Positions 31,664 to 42,046 of a DNA stretch of 64,000 nt are shown here, in pieces. Position numbers and translations under genes: made by a program. Each line of letters opens with the position of its first letter. The stretch's first letter is position 1. Below the pieces are notes generated by a model. That model was not told the DNA's origin, made no database searches, and was given only the letters and a program-made list of their open reading frames with translations. The stretch is from Vibrio neptunius (GTDB taxonomy: Bacteria > Pseudomonadota > Gammaproteobacteria > Enterobacterales > Vibrionaceae). The stretch spans positions 186,001-250,000 of the forward strand of contig CP079859.1 in NCBI GenBank assembly GCA_019339365.1, written 5' to 3'.

Positions 31664-31906
31664 TTACTCTACTTCGTCCATCTTACCTAGCAGATTACGG
31701 ATACGATCCTGCCAAGCTGAATGTTCTTGTTGCATCTGCTGCGCTTTTTGTTCGATCTCTTCACGGCTAGAGCGCAGTTCATTTGCTTCTACTGCCAGCT
31801 TCTCTTTTTCTTCTTTCAGCTCTTCCACTTCCATTTGTAGAAGTGCAATGGTGTCAACTGCAGTTTGGATTTTCGCTTCTAGTTTTTCTAGTACTTCAAA
31901 AGACAT
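31664..31906 (-). CDS. zapB: Cell division protein ZapB
   Basis: 80-residue coiled-coil protein that stabilises the Z ring through ZapA. Continuous heptads from [19 protein letters not shown] to the end, no other domain, which is the usual ZapB size and form. Divergent from glpX, as in other vibrios. Confidence 0.93.
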   Translation of the reverse strand: MSFEVLEKLEAKIQTAVDTIALLQMEVEELKEEKEKLAVEANELRSSREEIEQKAQQMQQEHSAWQDRIRNLLGKMDEVE

Positions 31907-32209
31907 CTTAGCCTACCTTGTATTGTCCGGTTATTGTGAAGAGCTTTCTCCACCTAATGTACTCATTCTACTCAGGCAGAGAGTGATAAACACGCCCTAT
32001 ATTCTATATTTCGCACCATTCGGTCAAAAAAGCAGCATACATTGACAATGCACTGACGGAGAAGCTCTGAGAGCACATTTTTTATCGATTTCCCCCTGAT
32101 TTTGATCGAGTTCAATTTCGCTTGGCGAAAGTGGCAAACGTTTACTTGCAACTATGCTAAAATCCTGCGCGTTTAATTCATTCCCCTATTCTCTAGATTT
32201 GGAGTCATT
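31907..32209. promoter_or_regulatory. zapB-glpX divergent intergenic region
   Basis: 303 bases with no gene. A TGCTAAAAT extended -10-like element lies near 32155-32163, and GCAAACGTTTAC (32134-32145) resembles a LacI/PurR-family operator half-palindrome. Nothing else stands out. Confidence 0.5.
32134..32146. promoter_or_regulatory. PurR/LacI-type operator-like sequence before glpX
   Basis: GCAAACGTTTACT has the central AAACGTTT palindrome of PurR boxes (ACGCAAACGTTTNCNT) and overlaps the probable glpX promoter. The outer bases match poorly, so the regulator is uncertain. Confidence 0.35.
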
Positions 32210-33217
32210 ATGAAACGCGATTTAGCAATGGCATTTTCCCGAGTAACAGAAGGCGCCGCATTGGCTGGTTATAAATGGCTGGGACGTGGTGACAAAAATG
32301 CGGCTGACGGCGCTGCCGTTGAAGTGATGCGAACCTTGCTCAATAAGACCGATATCAGTGGGGAAATTGTGATTGGTGAAGGCGAGATTGACGATGCGCC
32401 TATGCTGTATATTGGAGAACACGTCGGAATCGGCGGGGATGCAGTCGATATTGCAGTCGACCCAATTGAAGGTACGCGCATGACGGCTATGGGGCAATCC
32501 AATGCGTTAGCCGTACTCGCCGCAGGTGAGAAAGGCAGCTTCCTAAAAGCACCTGACATGTACATGGAAAAGTTAGTCGTTGGCCCTTGCGCGAAAGGCT
32601 GTATCGACCTCAACAAGCCACTTAAAGAAAATCTAGAGAACATCGCCCAAGCGTTGAATAAAACGCTAGATACGCTCGTCGTCATTACACTAGCTAAGCC
32701 ACGCCATGACCAAGTGATAACAGAGATGCAGGCAATGGGGGTACGTGTGTTTGCTGTTCCAGATGGCGATGTGGCCGCTTCGATTCTAACATGTATGCCT
32801 GACAGCGAAGTTGATGCGATGTACTGCATTGGCGGCGCACCTGAAGGGGTGGTGTCTGCTGCAGTGATCCGCGCTCTGGATGGTGACATGCATGGCCGTT
32901 TACTGCCCCGTCATGAGGTCAAAGGCGATACGGAAGAAAACCGAATTTATGGGACTGCAGAGCTAAAACGCTGCAAAGAAATGGGCGTAGAAGCGAATAC
33001 AGTACTCACGATGGAAGAGATGGCCAAGAGCGATAATGTGGTCTTCTCAGCAACGGGGATTACTAAAGGTGATCTTCTCGATGGCATCACTCGCCAAGGT
33101 AACATTGCGACCACAGAAACACTGCTTATCCGTGGTCGTTGCCGTACCATTCGTCGAATTAAGTCCACTCACTATCTTGAGCGCAAAGACGCTGAAGTAA
33201 GAGAGATCATTCTCTAG
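32210..33217 (+). CDS. glpX: Fructose-1,6-bisphosphatase class II
   Basis: Gluconeogenic phosphatase, Li+-sensitive inositol-phosphatase-like fold. 335 residues with VIGEGEIDDAPMLYIGE near 56 and VDIAVDPIEGT near 78 holding the metal ligands, and YCIGGAPEGVVSAAVIRAL near 205. GGAGTC lies before ATG. Here it is monocistronic, not in a glpFK operon. Confidence 0.95.
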   Translation: MKRDLAMAFSRVTEGAALAGYKWLGRGDKNAADGAAVEVMRTLLNKTDISGEIVIGEGEIDDAPMLYIGEHVGIGGDAVDIAVDPIEGTRMTAMGQSNALAVLAAGEKGSFLKAPDMYMEKLVVGPCAKGCIDLNKPLKENLENIAQALNKTLDTLVVITLAKPRHDQVITEMQAMGVRVFAVPDGDVAASILTCMPDSEVDAMYCIGGAPEGVVSAAVIRALDGDMHGRLLPRHEVKGDTEENRIYGTAELKRCKEMGVEANTVLTMEEMAKSDNVVFSATGITKGDLLDGITRQGNIATTETLLIRGRCRTIRRIKSTHYLERKDAEVREIIL

Positions 33218-33284
33218 CACCTAGTGGCGTTGCTGGAAGGGGGAGCTAACCTTCTGACCCTGTAAACACAGCCCATTAGATACG

Positions 33285-33310
33285 AAAACGGAGCCTAACG
33301 GCTCCGCTTT
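33285..33310. terminator. Terminator shared by glpX and groESL
   Basis: AACGGAGCC and GGCTCCGCTTT arms around TAAC. It lies in the 3' exon of groEL, just past the intron, and so also marks the original end of the groESL transcript. Confidence 0.85.
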
Positions 33311-33335
33311 ATTTGGCTAAGTAGCTAGGGATGAT

Positions 33336-33376
33336 GTCGGGTAAGGAACAGCCATTACTGGTTGTCCCTCCCCTAA
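33336..33376 (-). ncRNA. Group II intron domain VI and 3' splice site
   Basis: On the minus strand a hairpin with arms AGGGACAACC and GGCTGTTCCTT closes just before TTACCCGAC; the A at 33342 is seven bases from the 3' end, the normal branch-point distance. The inferred last intron base is 33336. Confidence 0.75.
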
Positions 33377-33410
33377 GAACCGTACGTGCGAGTTTCCCCG
33401 CATACGGCTC
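33377..33410 (-). ncRNA. Group II intron catalytic domain V
   Basis: 34-base hairpin starting GAGCCGTATGCGGGGAAACT and closing with CGTACGGTTC; contains the catalytic AGC-triad equivalent at the 5' side, a GAAA tetraloop region and a two-base bulge. This is a clear domain V. Confidence 0.9.
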
Positions 33411-33458
33411 AAGCCTTTATAAGCTCATTTTAACTGTGAGCCAGCAATTTCCCATTGT

Positions 33459-33740
33459 CTAATCAGGATCGTTACAACGTTCGCATTGGTAGTTAGCAAG
33501 CTCTTTAGCCTCTAAAATAAGGTCCGTCATCTCTTTTCGAGAATCAAAGACACCATTCAATTGACCTTGAGTAAACTTAAAGTTACCTAGTTTATAGGCT
33601 TCTTCTATATCGCTACTACCCTCTAATAAAATATCGTCATGCACTTCACATTCCCTCAAAGCACCTGATTCTATAGCTATTTGAGTTGCAGCTTGTCGTT
33701 TTGCTTCCTGATGTTCCCAGTAACGTTTTGTTCCACTCAT
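33459..33740 (-). CDS. Unknown small protein encoded inside the group II intron
   Basis: 93 residues, not recognised. AAGG lies seven bases before the ATG and the gene starts 54 bases after the maturase stop, so it looks expressed from the intron transcript. The sequence starts MSGTKRYWEHQEAKRQ, is helical and acidic in the middle, and ends with a CERC pair near 87-90 that might bind metal only with further ligands. It lies between the maturase and domain V, that is in domain IV, where introns normally carry only the maturase. Could be a captured cargo gene; no function is proposed. Confidence 0.6.
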   Translation of the reverse strand: MSGTKRYWEHQEAKRQAATQIAIESGALRECEVHDDILLEGSSDIEEAYKLGNFKFTQGQLNGVFDSRKEMTDLILEAKELANYQCERCNDPD

Positions 33741-33794
33741 ACCAGCACCTTAATATGAATACTAATTCACACAAGGTTAGCCCAGTAATGATTG

Positions 33795-35459
33795 TTATCC
33801 AATATTATGTACTTGTCGGTGGCAGTTAATATGCAAAATCATCAAATTAGAGCTAATATCCGTTCCACCGTCAACTCGTCTGACGATATGGTGAATATCC
33901 CATTCATCCTCTGAGTTGAATTGCTGGTGGCAAACCGCACATTTGAAATCTTGCCTTGCGGCAATTTTCCATAACTTCATGTTACCCGACAAAGACTTTT
34001 TCAGCCTTTGCATCTTCAGACGCTCATAATATTGTTCGTCCTCCGGTAGGTAGCAATTAGCCATTGCTCTAATCTTTACATGCTTATCGATTGCTACTCT
34101 CGCTGCACTAAGCAAGCGATAGTGTCCCTCTTCCCCTTTCGTTTTTGGTGCGCTAAATACCCAATTTCTGTCGCCTGCTGTTTTAAAGTACTTGTCCTTA
34201 ATCCAGCGTTTGCGACGGTTTTTGTGTATTCGACGACACCACTGCCACAACATTTTCCAGATCCGGTAATCAATATACTTGAATGTCTCACTTGCACAGA
34301 CCCAACGGTGATAGTTACACCACCCTCTGATCATCGGATTCAGCTTGGTAATCACCACTGATGCTGGAACCGTTTTATGGCTGTTGAGATAATCTCGTAT
34401 ACCGCGCAGAAAGTTTTTCACGTTTTTCTTTGACGGCTTAATTAACATCTTGCCGTTGTACTTACGCAAGTTCTGCCCAAGAAAATCAAACCCGTTATCT
34501 ATGTGCGTGATCAGCGTTTTCTCTGCTGATAATTGCAGTCCACGTTCTGCCATAAAGGCTTCAACTATTGGTAATGCCTTATCTTCTAGTAGCTCTTTCG
34601 AGATCCCAGTAATGATAAAGTCATCCGCGTATCGCACATAATTAACCTTAGTTTTGTAACTAGCTTTGGTATTCTTCTTCCCGAAGTGGGATTCGAGCAC
34701 CGCTTCCAGTCCATCTAAGGCCATATTCGCAAGCACAGGTGAGATAATCCCACCTTGTGGTGTGCCTGTTTCTGTCGAGTTGATCTTCCCAGATTCCATG
34801 AATCCAGCTTTCAGCCACTTCTTGAGTATCGCCTTATCCATAGGGATATTGTCGATAAGCCAATCATGGCTGATAAAGTCAAAACATCCTTTAATATCAC
34901 CCTCCAATACCCACTGGGCACTCGCTTTACGACTAAGGTTCACGAAGCATTGTTCGATTGCATCAGCGCAAGAGCGATTTGGGCGAAAGCCATAGCTGTT
35001 TCGATCCGCCGTGGTTTCCGAGATGGGTTCAAGAGCTAGCAAGTATAGAGCTTGCATTGCTCTGTCTCCCATTGTCGGTATCCCCAGTGGCCTCTTCTTA
35101 CCATTGGCTTTGGGAATATAGACTCGCCTGAGCGGTTTGGGCTTGTAGCCCGCTCGCTGTAGCTGCTCTATTGCTTCCCATTTCTTTGCAGGTGTACTCC
35201 AAGTTTCCCCGTCAACCCCTGCGGTGTTTTTCCCTCTGTTTTCGGTGACTCGCCTAATGGCAATCACCTTGGCAGCAAACGATCGGGTCAACATGCGTTG
35301 CAGTCTTTTAACCTGTCGCCAGTCAGACTTTTTCGTTGCCTTCGCGATCCTAACCTGTAGCCCTCTCACTGTCTGATGCATTAACGCCCAGTCGATACTG
35401 TGCCAATGCTCCATTAAGTGGGAGGATGCAGGTAACCTTTGCATTGTTGCTGTACTCAT
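33795..35459 (-). CDS. ltrA: Group II intron reverse transcriptase/maturase with HNH endonuclease
   Basis: Helps the intron fold and splice and copies it into DNA targets. 554 residues from ATG 35459 (GGAGG eight bases upstream; the ATG five codons earlier lies within this site). N-terminal RT domain: GVDGETW near 63, PKPLRRVYIPKANGKKRPLG near 90, GFRPNRSC near 145, GTPQGGIISP near 217 and the catalytic YADD near 260. Thumb/maturase domain X follows (about 340-450), then an HNH endonuclease at the C-terminus with CAVCHQQF, DIHHIVRRVDGG and HINCHRQVH. All key residues are present, so the intron may be mobile. Confidence 0.94.
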   Translation of the reverse strand: MSTATMQRLPASSHLMEHWHSIDWALMHQTVRGLQVRIAKATKKSDWRQVKRLQRMLTRSFAAKVIAIRRVTENRGKNTAGVDGETWSTPAKKWEAIEQLQRAGYKPKPLRRVYIPKANGKKRPLGIPTMGDRAMQALYLLALEPISETTADRNSYGFRPNRSCADAIEQCFVNLSRKASAQWVLEGDIKGCFDFISHDWLIDNIPMDKAILKKWLKAGFMESGKINSTETGTPQGGIISPVLANMALDGLEAVLESHFGKKNTKASYKTKVNYVRYADDFIITGISKELLEDKALPIVEAFMAERGLQLSAEKTLITHIDNGFDFLGQNLRKYNGKMLIKPSKKNVKNFLRGIRDYLNSHKTVPASVVITKLNPMIRGWCNYHRWVCASETFKYIDYRIWKMLWQWCRRIHKNRRKRWIKDKYFKTAGDRNWVFSAPKTKGEEGHYRLLSAARVAIDKHVKIRAMANCYLPEDEQYYERLKMQRLKKSLSGNMKLWKIAARQDFKCAVCHQQFNSEDEWDIHHIVRRVDGGTDISSNLMILHINCHRQVHNIG

Positions 35460-35474
35460 CTTGCTTTCCTCCAT

Positions 35475-36479
35475 AGCCTTAACGGAGAGAAGCTATTGCC
35501 CCAACGGGGGTAGCTAATCCCCGTTGGGCTAATTCATTAGATGACTTTACATGTTTTCACACGACTAAAGACCAGTTGGAAGTCTGCACCATTTCTGGTT
35601 AGGACAAAGTTCGAATCCCTATCAAAGCCATTACAGCTTTGCATTCGCTTTTTCCAACCTCCTTTACCCACTTATTTATCAGCCTTCCTTACGGTCGACC
35701 TGCCTAAGTCAGAACTGTATTTAGGCAAATAGTTGGGCTTACCGAGTTCCATTGCAATTACACAAGCAGTTTAGGTTCTGTCTATCCACCGGAGGTCAAT
35801 TGACGACGTATTCCCAGATGTAAGAGGAATAACCGACCACATACCTTTTGGTCAGAGCGTATCAACAATATTTCGCTCATTGCGGCTGACGGTGTTTATC
35901 AACAGTTCACTTATGTTAACCATGCTGCTTAGCCTAGCCCTCAACCCACATATTGTTTATGGATTACTCTTCACCCTCACAGGTTTAGAGCTACTTTCGC
36001 AGAGATACATTGTCAGGGAGCTTCGCACAAGACCGTTACCAGTTATGCACTACCCCTAGGCTACTGCCAGTCGTATAGCAGGTCTCGCTACATAAGAGCA
36101 AGCTCGAATGCTGAGACAATAATTACAATAGCTTACGCCCGAAGGACGCTACAGTAATGAATCACGTTGATCATGCTTAACAGCAATATTTCGGATTGGC
36201 GTTTGATCGGCAGGCGAACCGCCGCTTTTGCCAGTAGCACAATATGGCTTTCCTAGATATGACTTTTGAACGGCAGCGAATGCGCCAATTTTAAGCTAAT
36301 CGCACAGATGCGATCAGGCGAACACTCCCGTGAGGGAATGCCGTTGATCGGATTGTGCGATCCGATCAACGGATTTCGACTACTAATTTTGCGAGGGTGG
36401 GAAGTAAATACTGACTAAAAGTTAGTATTTACTTTGGCCGTAGCCCGCGAGGTTAGCGACCTCCGCGACTCTCGTCGCA
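35475..36479 (-). ncRNA. Group II intron domains I-III and 5' extension
   Basis: About 1 kb without a gene. The part nearest the maturase (to about 36028) has the size and features of domains I-III, including EBS1 at 35817-35822, and a strong hairpin CCCCAACGGGG/CCCCGTTGGG at 35499-35528 directly before the maturase start. The remaining 450 bases (36029-36480) are hairpin-rich and unexplained. Confidence 0.65.
35817..35822 (-). other. Exon-binding site 1 (EBS1)
   Basis: TACATC on the minus strand, in CTCTTACATCTGGG, is fully complementary to GATGTA, the last six bases of the groEL 5' exon (IBS1). It supports the assigned 5' splice site. Confidence 0.7.

Positions 36480-36480
<1 letters not shown>
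36029..36480 (-). other. Hairpin-rich 5' extension of the intron
   Basis: 452 bases bounded by GTGCGAC at 36480 and GTGCGAA at 36028. Contains 13-base arms CCGTTGATCGGAT / ATCCGATCAACGG (36341-36372), 11-base arms AAGTAAATACT / AGTATTTACTT (36402-36434) and CGCGAGGT / ACCTCCGCG (36446-36468). No ORF in any frame. May be an insertion in domain I or a nested element. Confidence 0.5.
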
Positions 36481-38141
<1,661 letters not shown>

Positions 38142-38201
38142 CTAAATTCTTTGTTTTGATTTTCAGCTGAACTTGAGCAAAAAATTACTCAATGATTGCT
38201 A

Positions 38202-38492
38202 TTATTCAACGATTGCCATGATGTCATTTTCAGACATCACTAGCACTTCTTTACCGTCGATTTTTTCAGTTTTAGTACCGTAACCTTCAGCGAAGATAAC
38301 CGTGTCACCGACTTTCACGTCCAGTGGCATCACAGTGCCATTTTCTAGAATGCGGCCTTTACCTACAGCTAGAATTACGCCGCGAGTAGATTTCTCTGCA
38401 GCAGAACCAGTCAGAACAATGCCACCTGCTGATTTAGACTCAACTTCTTGGCGTTCTACGATAACTCGGTCGTGTAATGGACGAATGTTCAT
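38202..38492 (-). CDS. groES: 10 kDa co-chaperonin GroES
   Basis: Heptameric lid of GroEL. 96 residues starting [18 protein letters not shown], with the mobile loop [19 protein letters not shown] near 20-38. ATG 38492 has AGGAGAG upstream and matches homologues; the frame extends 19 codons further without support. Confidence 0.97.
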   Translation of the reverse strand: MNIRPLHDRVIVERQEVESKSAGGIVLTGSAAEKSTRGVILAVGKGRILENGTVMPLDVKVGDTVIFAEGYGTKTEKIDGKEVLVMSENDIMAIVE

Positions 38493-38572
38493 CGGTCGTC
38501 TCTCCTGAAAATTTCCATGTTGTTTGAGAATTGCATTGCGCGAAAGCACAAAGCTTCAAAGTCTTGTGCTAA

Positions 38573-38607
38573 CTATATGAGGGATAAACTTGGGAAACCC
38601 AAGGGGG
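38573..38607 (-). promoter_or_regulatory. Sigma-32 promoter of groESL
   Basis: On the minus strand CCCCCTTGGG (38598-38607), a 14-base spacer, then CCCTCATATAG (38573-38583), in the same arrangement as the E. coli groE heat-shock promoter. Confidence 0.8.
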
Positions 38608-38666
38608 AAGTAGTGGATTTTTGTGATCTGGTTCAGAGATAAGTTCAATCGTAGCAGGGGAAACAA

Positions 38667-38702
38667 AAAACGCCTCACAAGTTTGTGGCTCTTGAGGCGT
38701 TT
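38667..38702 (-). terminator. Terminator after wzz2
   Basis: AAACGCCTCA and TGAGGCGTTTTTT arms on the minus strand around a loop of about 13 bases; separates wzz2 from the groESL promoter. Confidence 0.85.
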
Positions 38703-38725
38703 GAAAGCAAGAAAGTTAAACCTAC

Positions 38726-39867
38726 TTAATCTTCTTCTCTGCGAAATGCAAATCGAATAAGGACAATTGCTGCACCTAACATAACGCCGAGTAGAGTGCC
38801 TAAAACAACAATCAAAGCTCTTTTAGGCTTATCTCGTGTGATAGGCTGCTCAACATTTTCTAAAAAACGGAAGGTTTGAAACTGAATCGAACGATCTATC
38901 TTCAGATTTTCTAGCATTTCCAATTTAGCATTGATTTGCTGAAGACGAGGCTCCACGACGCTTAAGTTTTTCACTGACTCTAACGCCTTAACTTTTGCTT
39001 CAAGTGCTTTAGTGCCTAAATCGATACCAAATAATTCATTATTACTATTAGTTTGAATCGGTTGTGTCACACCAGCTGCATTCGCGATACTAAGCGCATA
39101 GCGTGCCTTGTCAGCTTCAACTAATAGGCGATTTTTCGCCTGTGTTTCAAGTATTCTCTTCTGTTGAACTAACTCATCTTTCTTAGCGGCAACCATTGCC
39201 TCTAAATTGTTTAGCGCATCTTGATGTGCCTTAACCTTTATTGTTTTGATATAGTTAACCAGTAATGAATAGCTACTTTCACTCGTTGTTGATTGAAAGC
39301 TAATATCGTAAGACGTCATTTTACTGTTAGGACTTTCAGGTTTTGCTGAAATCTTTCCAAACCATTCCGAGTATAAAATACGCGTGGCTTTAATAAGCTC
39401 CTCGTCATTTAATTCACTTCCGATATTTTCTTTGAACTGCTGAAATTCTTGACTTGAATCCAAAAAAACCGTTTTTCGTTACTCGAGTTAAAAACATCGA
39501 TAAATCGATTAAACAGAACCTCTGAATCGATCAAGTCATCAAGATCTTCGCTAACTAAAACCGTACCATCCTCTTGGTAAATATCAAAGACAGGTTGAAA
39601 TTGTTTCACCTGTCTTCTGTATTCCGCCATATCTTGAGCTTGAGGTCTAGCAACCTTAGCAGTCGATGACCACCACTCTTGAGAAGTCATTGCAACAACA
39701 ATTGCCACGACAGCAATTATTAAAGTTGTTGCTAATATCAGAAACTTACCACCCCAAAGAGCGTTAAATAGCTCTCTAAGATCAATTTCGTCACTAACTG
39801 ATAATGATTTAGGTAATTGAGGTGGGTATTGCTGCTCGTTAGGTGATTGTTGAATTTGCCCGCTCAC
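38726..39867 (-). pseudogene. wzz: Wzz-family polysaccharide co-polymerase (second copy), one-base frameshift
   Basis: Chain-length regulator like the gene at 2998. The N-terminal part (39867 downwards) has SDEIDLRELFNALWGGKF and TM1 near residue 40-60; the C-terminal part has the long coiled periplasmic region and TM2 (IVVLGTLLGVMLGAAIVL) and ends at 38726. The frames meet between 39462 and 39476, where NSSNEK is followed by the FLDSSQEFQQFKEN sequence in the next frame; one added base in the A7 or T5 run (plus strand) restores about 380 residues. Stands alone between groES and a DUF3135 gene, about 5 kb before the O-antigen cluster. Confidence 0.82.
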
Positions 39868-39988
39868 ACGTGATCCTTTTAAGGCCTATAGTACCTTAAC
39901 ATTATATATTTTTGTTCAGCGCGGGAGTGTAGCATAGCGAATATATAGTGAACAGAGCCTCGGCTTCACTCATACAATTGATTACGAT

Positions 39989-40321
39989 TCAACGCCATTG
40001 TTCTAGGAGAATCACCTCAGCATCTTGAGTGTGTTTATCTCGCATGTCACCCTCTAGCGCTTCGTGAAATTTTCCCACTTGGCTCACTAATTCTCGCATT
40101 AGTACGACATTAGTGTGGTTAGGGTTTTTGCACTGACCGACAACCCTATCAATATGGCTTTGCTGAGCCCACAGCCTATCTCGCATGTCCTCAGAAGCAG
40201 ACTGAATCATTTCTTGGCACATCTCTTTTTTGAACCGATTGAAAGCTTCTGGATTATCTTGCGCCAGAACCATTAGTTCGTCAAAGGTCGGCAGGGTTTG
40301 ATTGATTAATGTTGCACTCAT
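39989..40321 (-). CDS. DUF3135-family protein
   Basis: 110 residues, all helical by eye, no membrane segment. LPTFDELMVLAQDNPEAFNR near the N-terminus is the DUF3135 signature. A ribosome binding site AGGAG lies seven bases before the ATG. Function unknown. Confidence 0.72.
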   Translation of the reverse strand: MSATLINQTLPTFDELMVLAQDNPEAFNRFKKEMCQEMIQSASEDMRDRLWAQQSHIDRVVGQCKNPNHTNVVLMRELVSQVGKFHEALEGDMRDKHTQDAEVILLEQWR

Positions 40322-40503
40322 TATAGCTCCTCAGTGGTGATAATTTTATCAACACCATAAAAAGAGCATAGGTGAAGGAGATGAGAAATGAAATATACTA
40401 ACTTTGATTTCTCAATTTTGAGACACCTAACTGCATCATCTTGGTTATTACAAAGGGGCAGCACGCTTCGTGAACCTATGCCCCACTCGCACAAACGTTG
40501 CAA
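40321..40503 (-). CDS. Possible small ORF, 60 codons, TTG start
   Basis: The frame ends at the TAATG that starts the DUF3135 gene and begins just after the GNAT gene stop, filling the gap. Several Cys and Leu residues, no recognised domain, no good ribosome binding site. It may be only the leader of the DUF3135 gene. Confidence 0.25.
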   Translation of the reverse strand: MQRLCEWGIGSRSVLPLCNNQDDAVRCLKIEKSKLVYFISHLLHLCSFYGVDKIITTEEL

Positions 40504-40508
40504 ACGCT

Positions 40509-40940
40509 TTACCGAGATGGTTTGACGTACTTCATCGCCACGAGTTGCTTCTTAAGGCTATAACGTTCAAACAGTCCTTTCAGCGAATTAGGTAACTGAC
40601 TTGCGTCAATCGTCTTGAAGTTATGTTGAGCATAAAATGTTTCTAGATGACTGTAGGCAAAGCAGAAGTCGTGCTCAGATAAAACATGCTGAACACAGTA
40701 ACCCATTAACTGATGACCCAAGCCGCTACCCCTATGTTCTGGTAACACTAGCATTCCTGTCAGTAAACGAAATTGCTCAATATTTCTAAAACGAACCAGT
40801 GAGACAATTTGCTGCTCAATAGTACCAACAATGGTCAGCTCATCCTTTTTCGCCTTACCTGAAGGATAGTGAGCTTTGTACAAACGCGAGACAAGGGGGA
40901 GTTTTATTGGGTCTAAGGTTTTAATCTGGATTGGGCTCAT
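40509..40940 (-). CDS. GNAT-family N-acetyltransferase
   Basis: About 143 residues with the acetyl-CoA motif LPEHRGSGLGHQLMGYCVQH near 70 (the R/Q-x-x-G-x-G/A pattern as RGSGLG) and the C-terminal FYAQHNFKTID typical of GNATs. Substrate unknown. I chose ATG 40940; TTG and GTG starts lie a few codons upstream. Divergent from murB by about 60 bases. Confidence 0.8.
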   Translation of the reverse strand: MSPIQIKTLDPIKLPLVSRLYKAHYPSGKAKKDELTIVGTIEQQIVSLVRFRNIEQFRLLTGMLVLPEHRGSGLGHQLMGYCVQHVLSEHDFCFAYSHLETFYAQHNFKTIDASQLPNSLKGLFERYSLKKQLVAMKYVKPSR

Positions 40941-40999
40941 TATCACCAAACTTCAATTTAGGGTAGAATGCAGGCAGTTTAGATTACTCGATAAATCCG

Positions 41000-42046
41000 A
41001 TGCAAATATTAGCTAACGCCGATCTTAGTCGCTCCCACACCTTTTCTATCTCGCAAACCTGCTCTTACCTAGTTGAGGTTGCCACCGTTGAAGAAATCAA
41101 ACATGTCTATCAAAAACAAGAGTGGTTGAGCCTTCCTAAACTGATCTTGGGCAAAGGCAGTAATATTTTGTTTACCCAGCCCTACCAAGGCGTAGTGGTA
41201 GTCAATAAATTGCTCGGTAAGTCGATCAGTGAAACCGACACGCATTGGCATTTACATATCGCTGGCGGTGAAGATTGGCCAAGCTTGGTGAAATGGAGTG
41301 TTGAACAAGGTTACTTTGGATTAGAGAATCTCGCTCTCATACCCGGATGTGCCGGCAGCGCTCCTATTCAGAACATCGGTGCTTATGGCGTTGAACTGAA
41401 AGACATCTGCGAATATGTCGACGTACTTTGTTTAGAAACTTTCAATACAAAGCGCTTGAGTGCTGAAGAGTGTCAGTTTGGCTATCGAGATTCCATTTTT
41501 AAACATGAGTTGTTTGAGAAAGTTATGGTTGTAGCGATCGGCTTAAAGCTCCCAAAGCAGTGGTCAGCAAATATCGAATATGGTCCGCTTCAATCTCTTC
41601 AAAGCGAAACGCTCACCGCGCAGCAAGTGTTTGAACGAGTGTGCCAAATCCGAATGGAAAAGCTGCCAGACCCTGCCAAGCTTGGCAATGCAGGGAGCTT
41701 CTTTAAAAACCCGGTTATCTCCAACCAGCAGTTCGAAATGTTAAGTCAACAGTTCTCTAATATTGCAGCGTACCCAACTCAAGGTGGTATAAAAGTCGCC
41801 GCAGGCTGGCTGATAGATCAATGCCAGTTAAAAGGCCATCAAATCGGTGGTGCTCAGGTCCACCCGAACCAAGCGTTGGTGCTCGTGAACACAGACAATG
41901 CATCGGCAAAAGATGTGATCAATCTAGCAGCAAAAGTCCGCCAAACCGTATTAGACAAATATCAGATAGCGTTAGAACATGAAGTGAGATTTATCGGTTC
42001 TCATGCAGAAACAAACCTAGAGACAATATTGGAGAGTCAGCAATGA
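41000..42046 (+). CDS. murB: UDP-N-acetylenolpyruvoylglucosamine reductase
   Basis: Second committed step of peptidoglycan precursor synthesis, FAD and NADPH dependent. 348 residues, long MurB type I: LILGKGSNILFT near 54, ALIPGCAGSAPIQNIGAYG near 112, GYRDSIFK near 160 and GNAGSFFKNPVI near 230 with the catalytic Ser. Overlaps birA by four bases. Confidence 0.96.
   Translation: MQILANADLSRSHTFSISQTCSYLVEVATVEEIKHVYQKQEWLSLPKLILGKGSNILFTQPYQGVVVVNKLLGKSISETDTHWHLHIAGGEDWPSLVKWSVEQGYFGLENLALIPGCAGSAPIQNIGAYGVELKDICEYVDVLCLETFNTKRLSAEECQFGYRDSIFKHELFEKVMVVAIGLKLPKQWSANIEYGPLQSLQSETLTAQQVFERVCQIRMEKLPDPAKLGNAGSFFKNPVISNQQFEMLSQQFSNIAAYPTQGGIKVAAGWLIDQCQLKGHQIGGAQVHPNQALVLVNTDNASAKDVINLAAKVRQTVLDKYQIALEHEVRFIGSHAETNLETILESQQ

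Noticed and set aside
32269..32889. 206-codon open frame antisense to glpX
   Set aside because: Shadow of a strongly conserved gene; composition is that of a reverse-frame ORF.
35541..35732. Plus-strand ORF in the intron 5' part
   Set aside because: Lies in structured intron RNA, opposite strand to the intron, no ribosome binding site or family.
36021..36028. GTGCGAAG as an alternative 5' end of the intron
   Set aside because: The bases before it do not pair with EBS1, and only the 36480 boundary restores the groEL stop codon; kept as a question in the findings.
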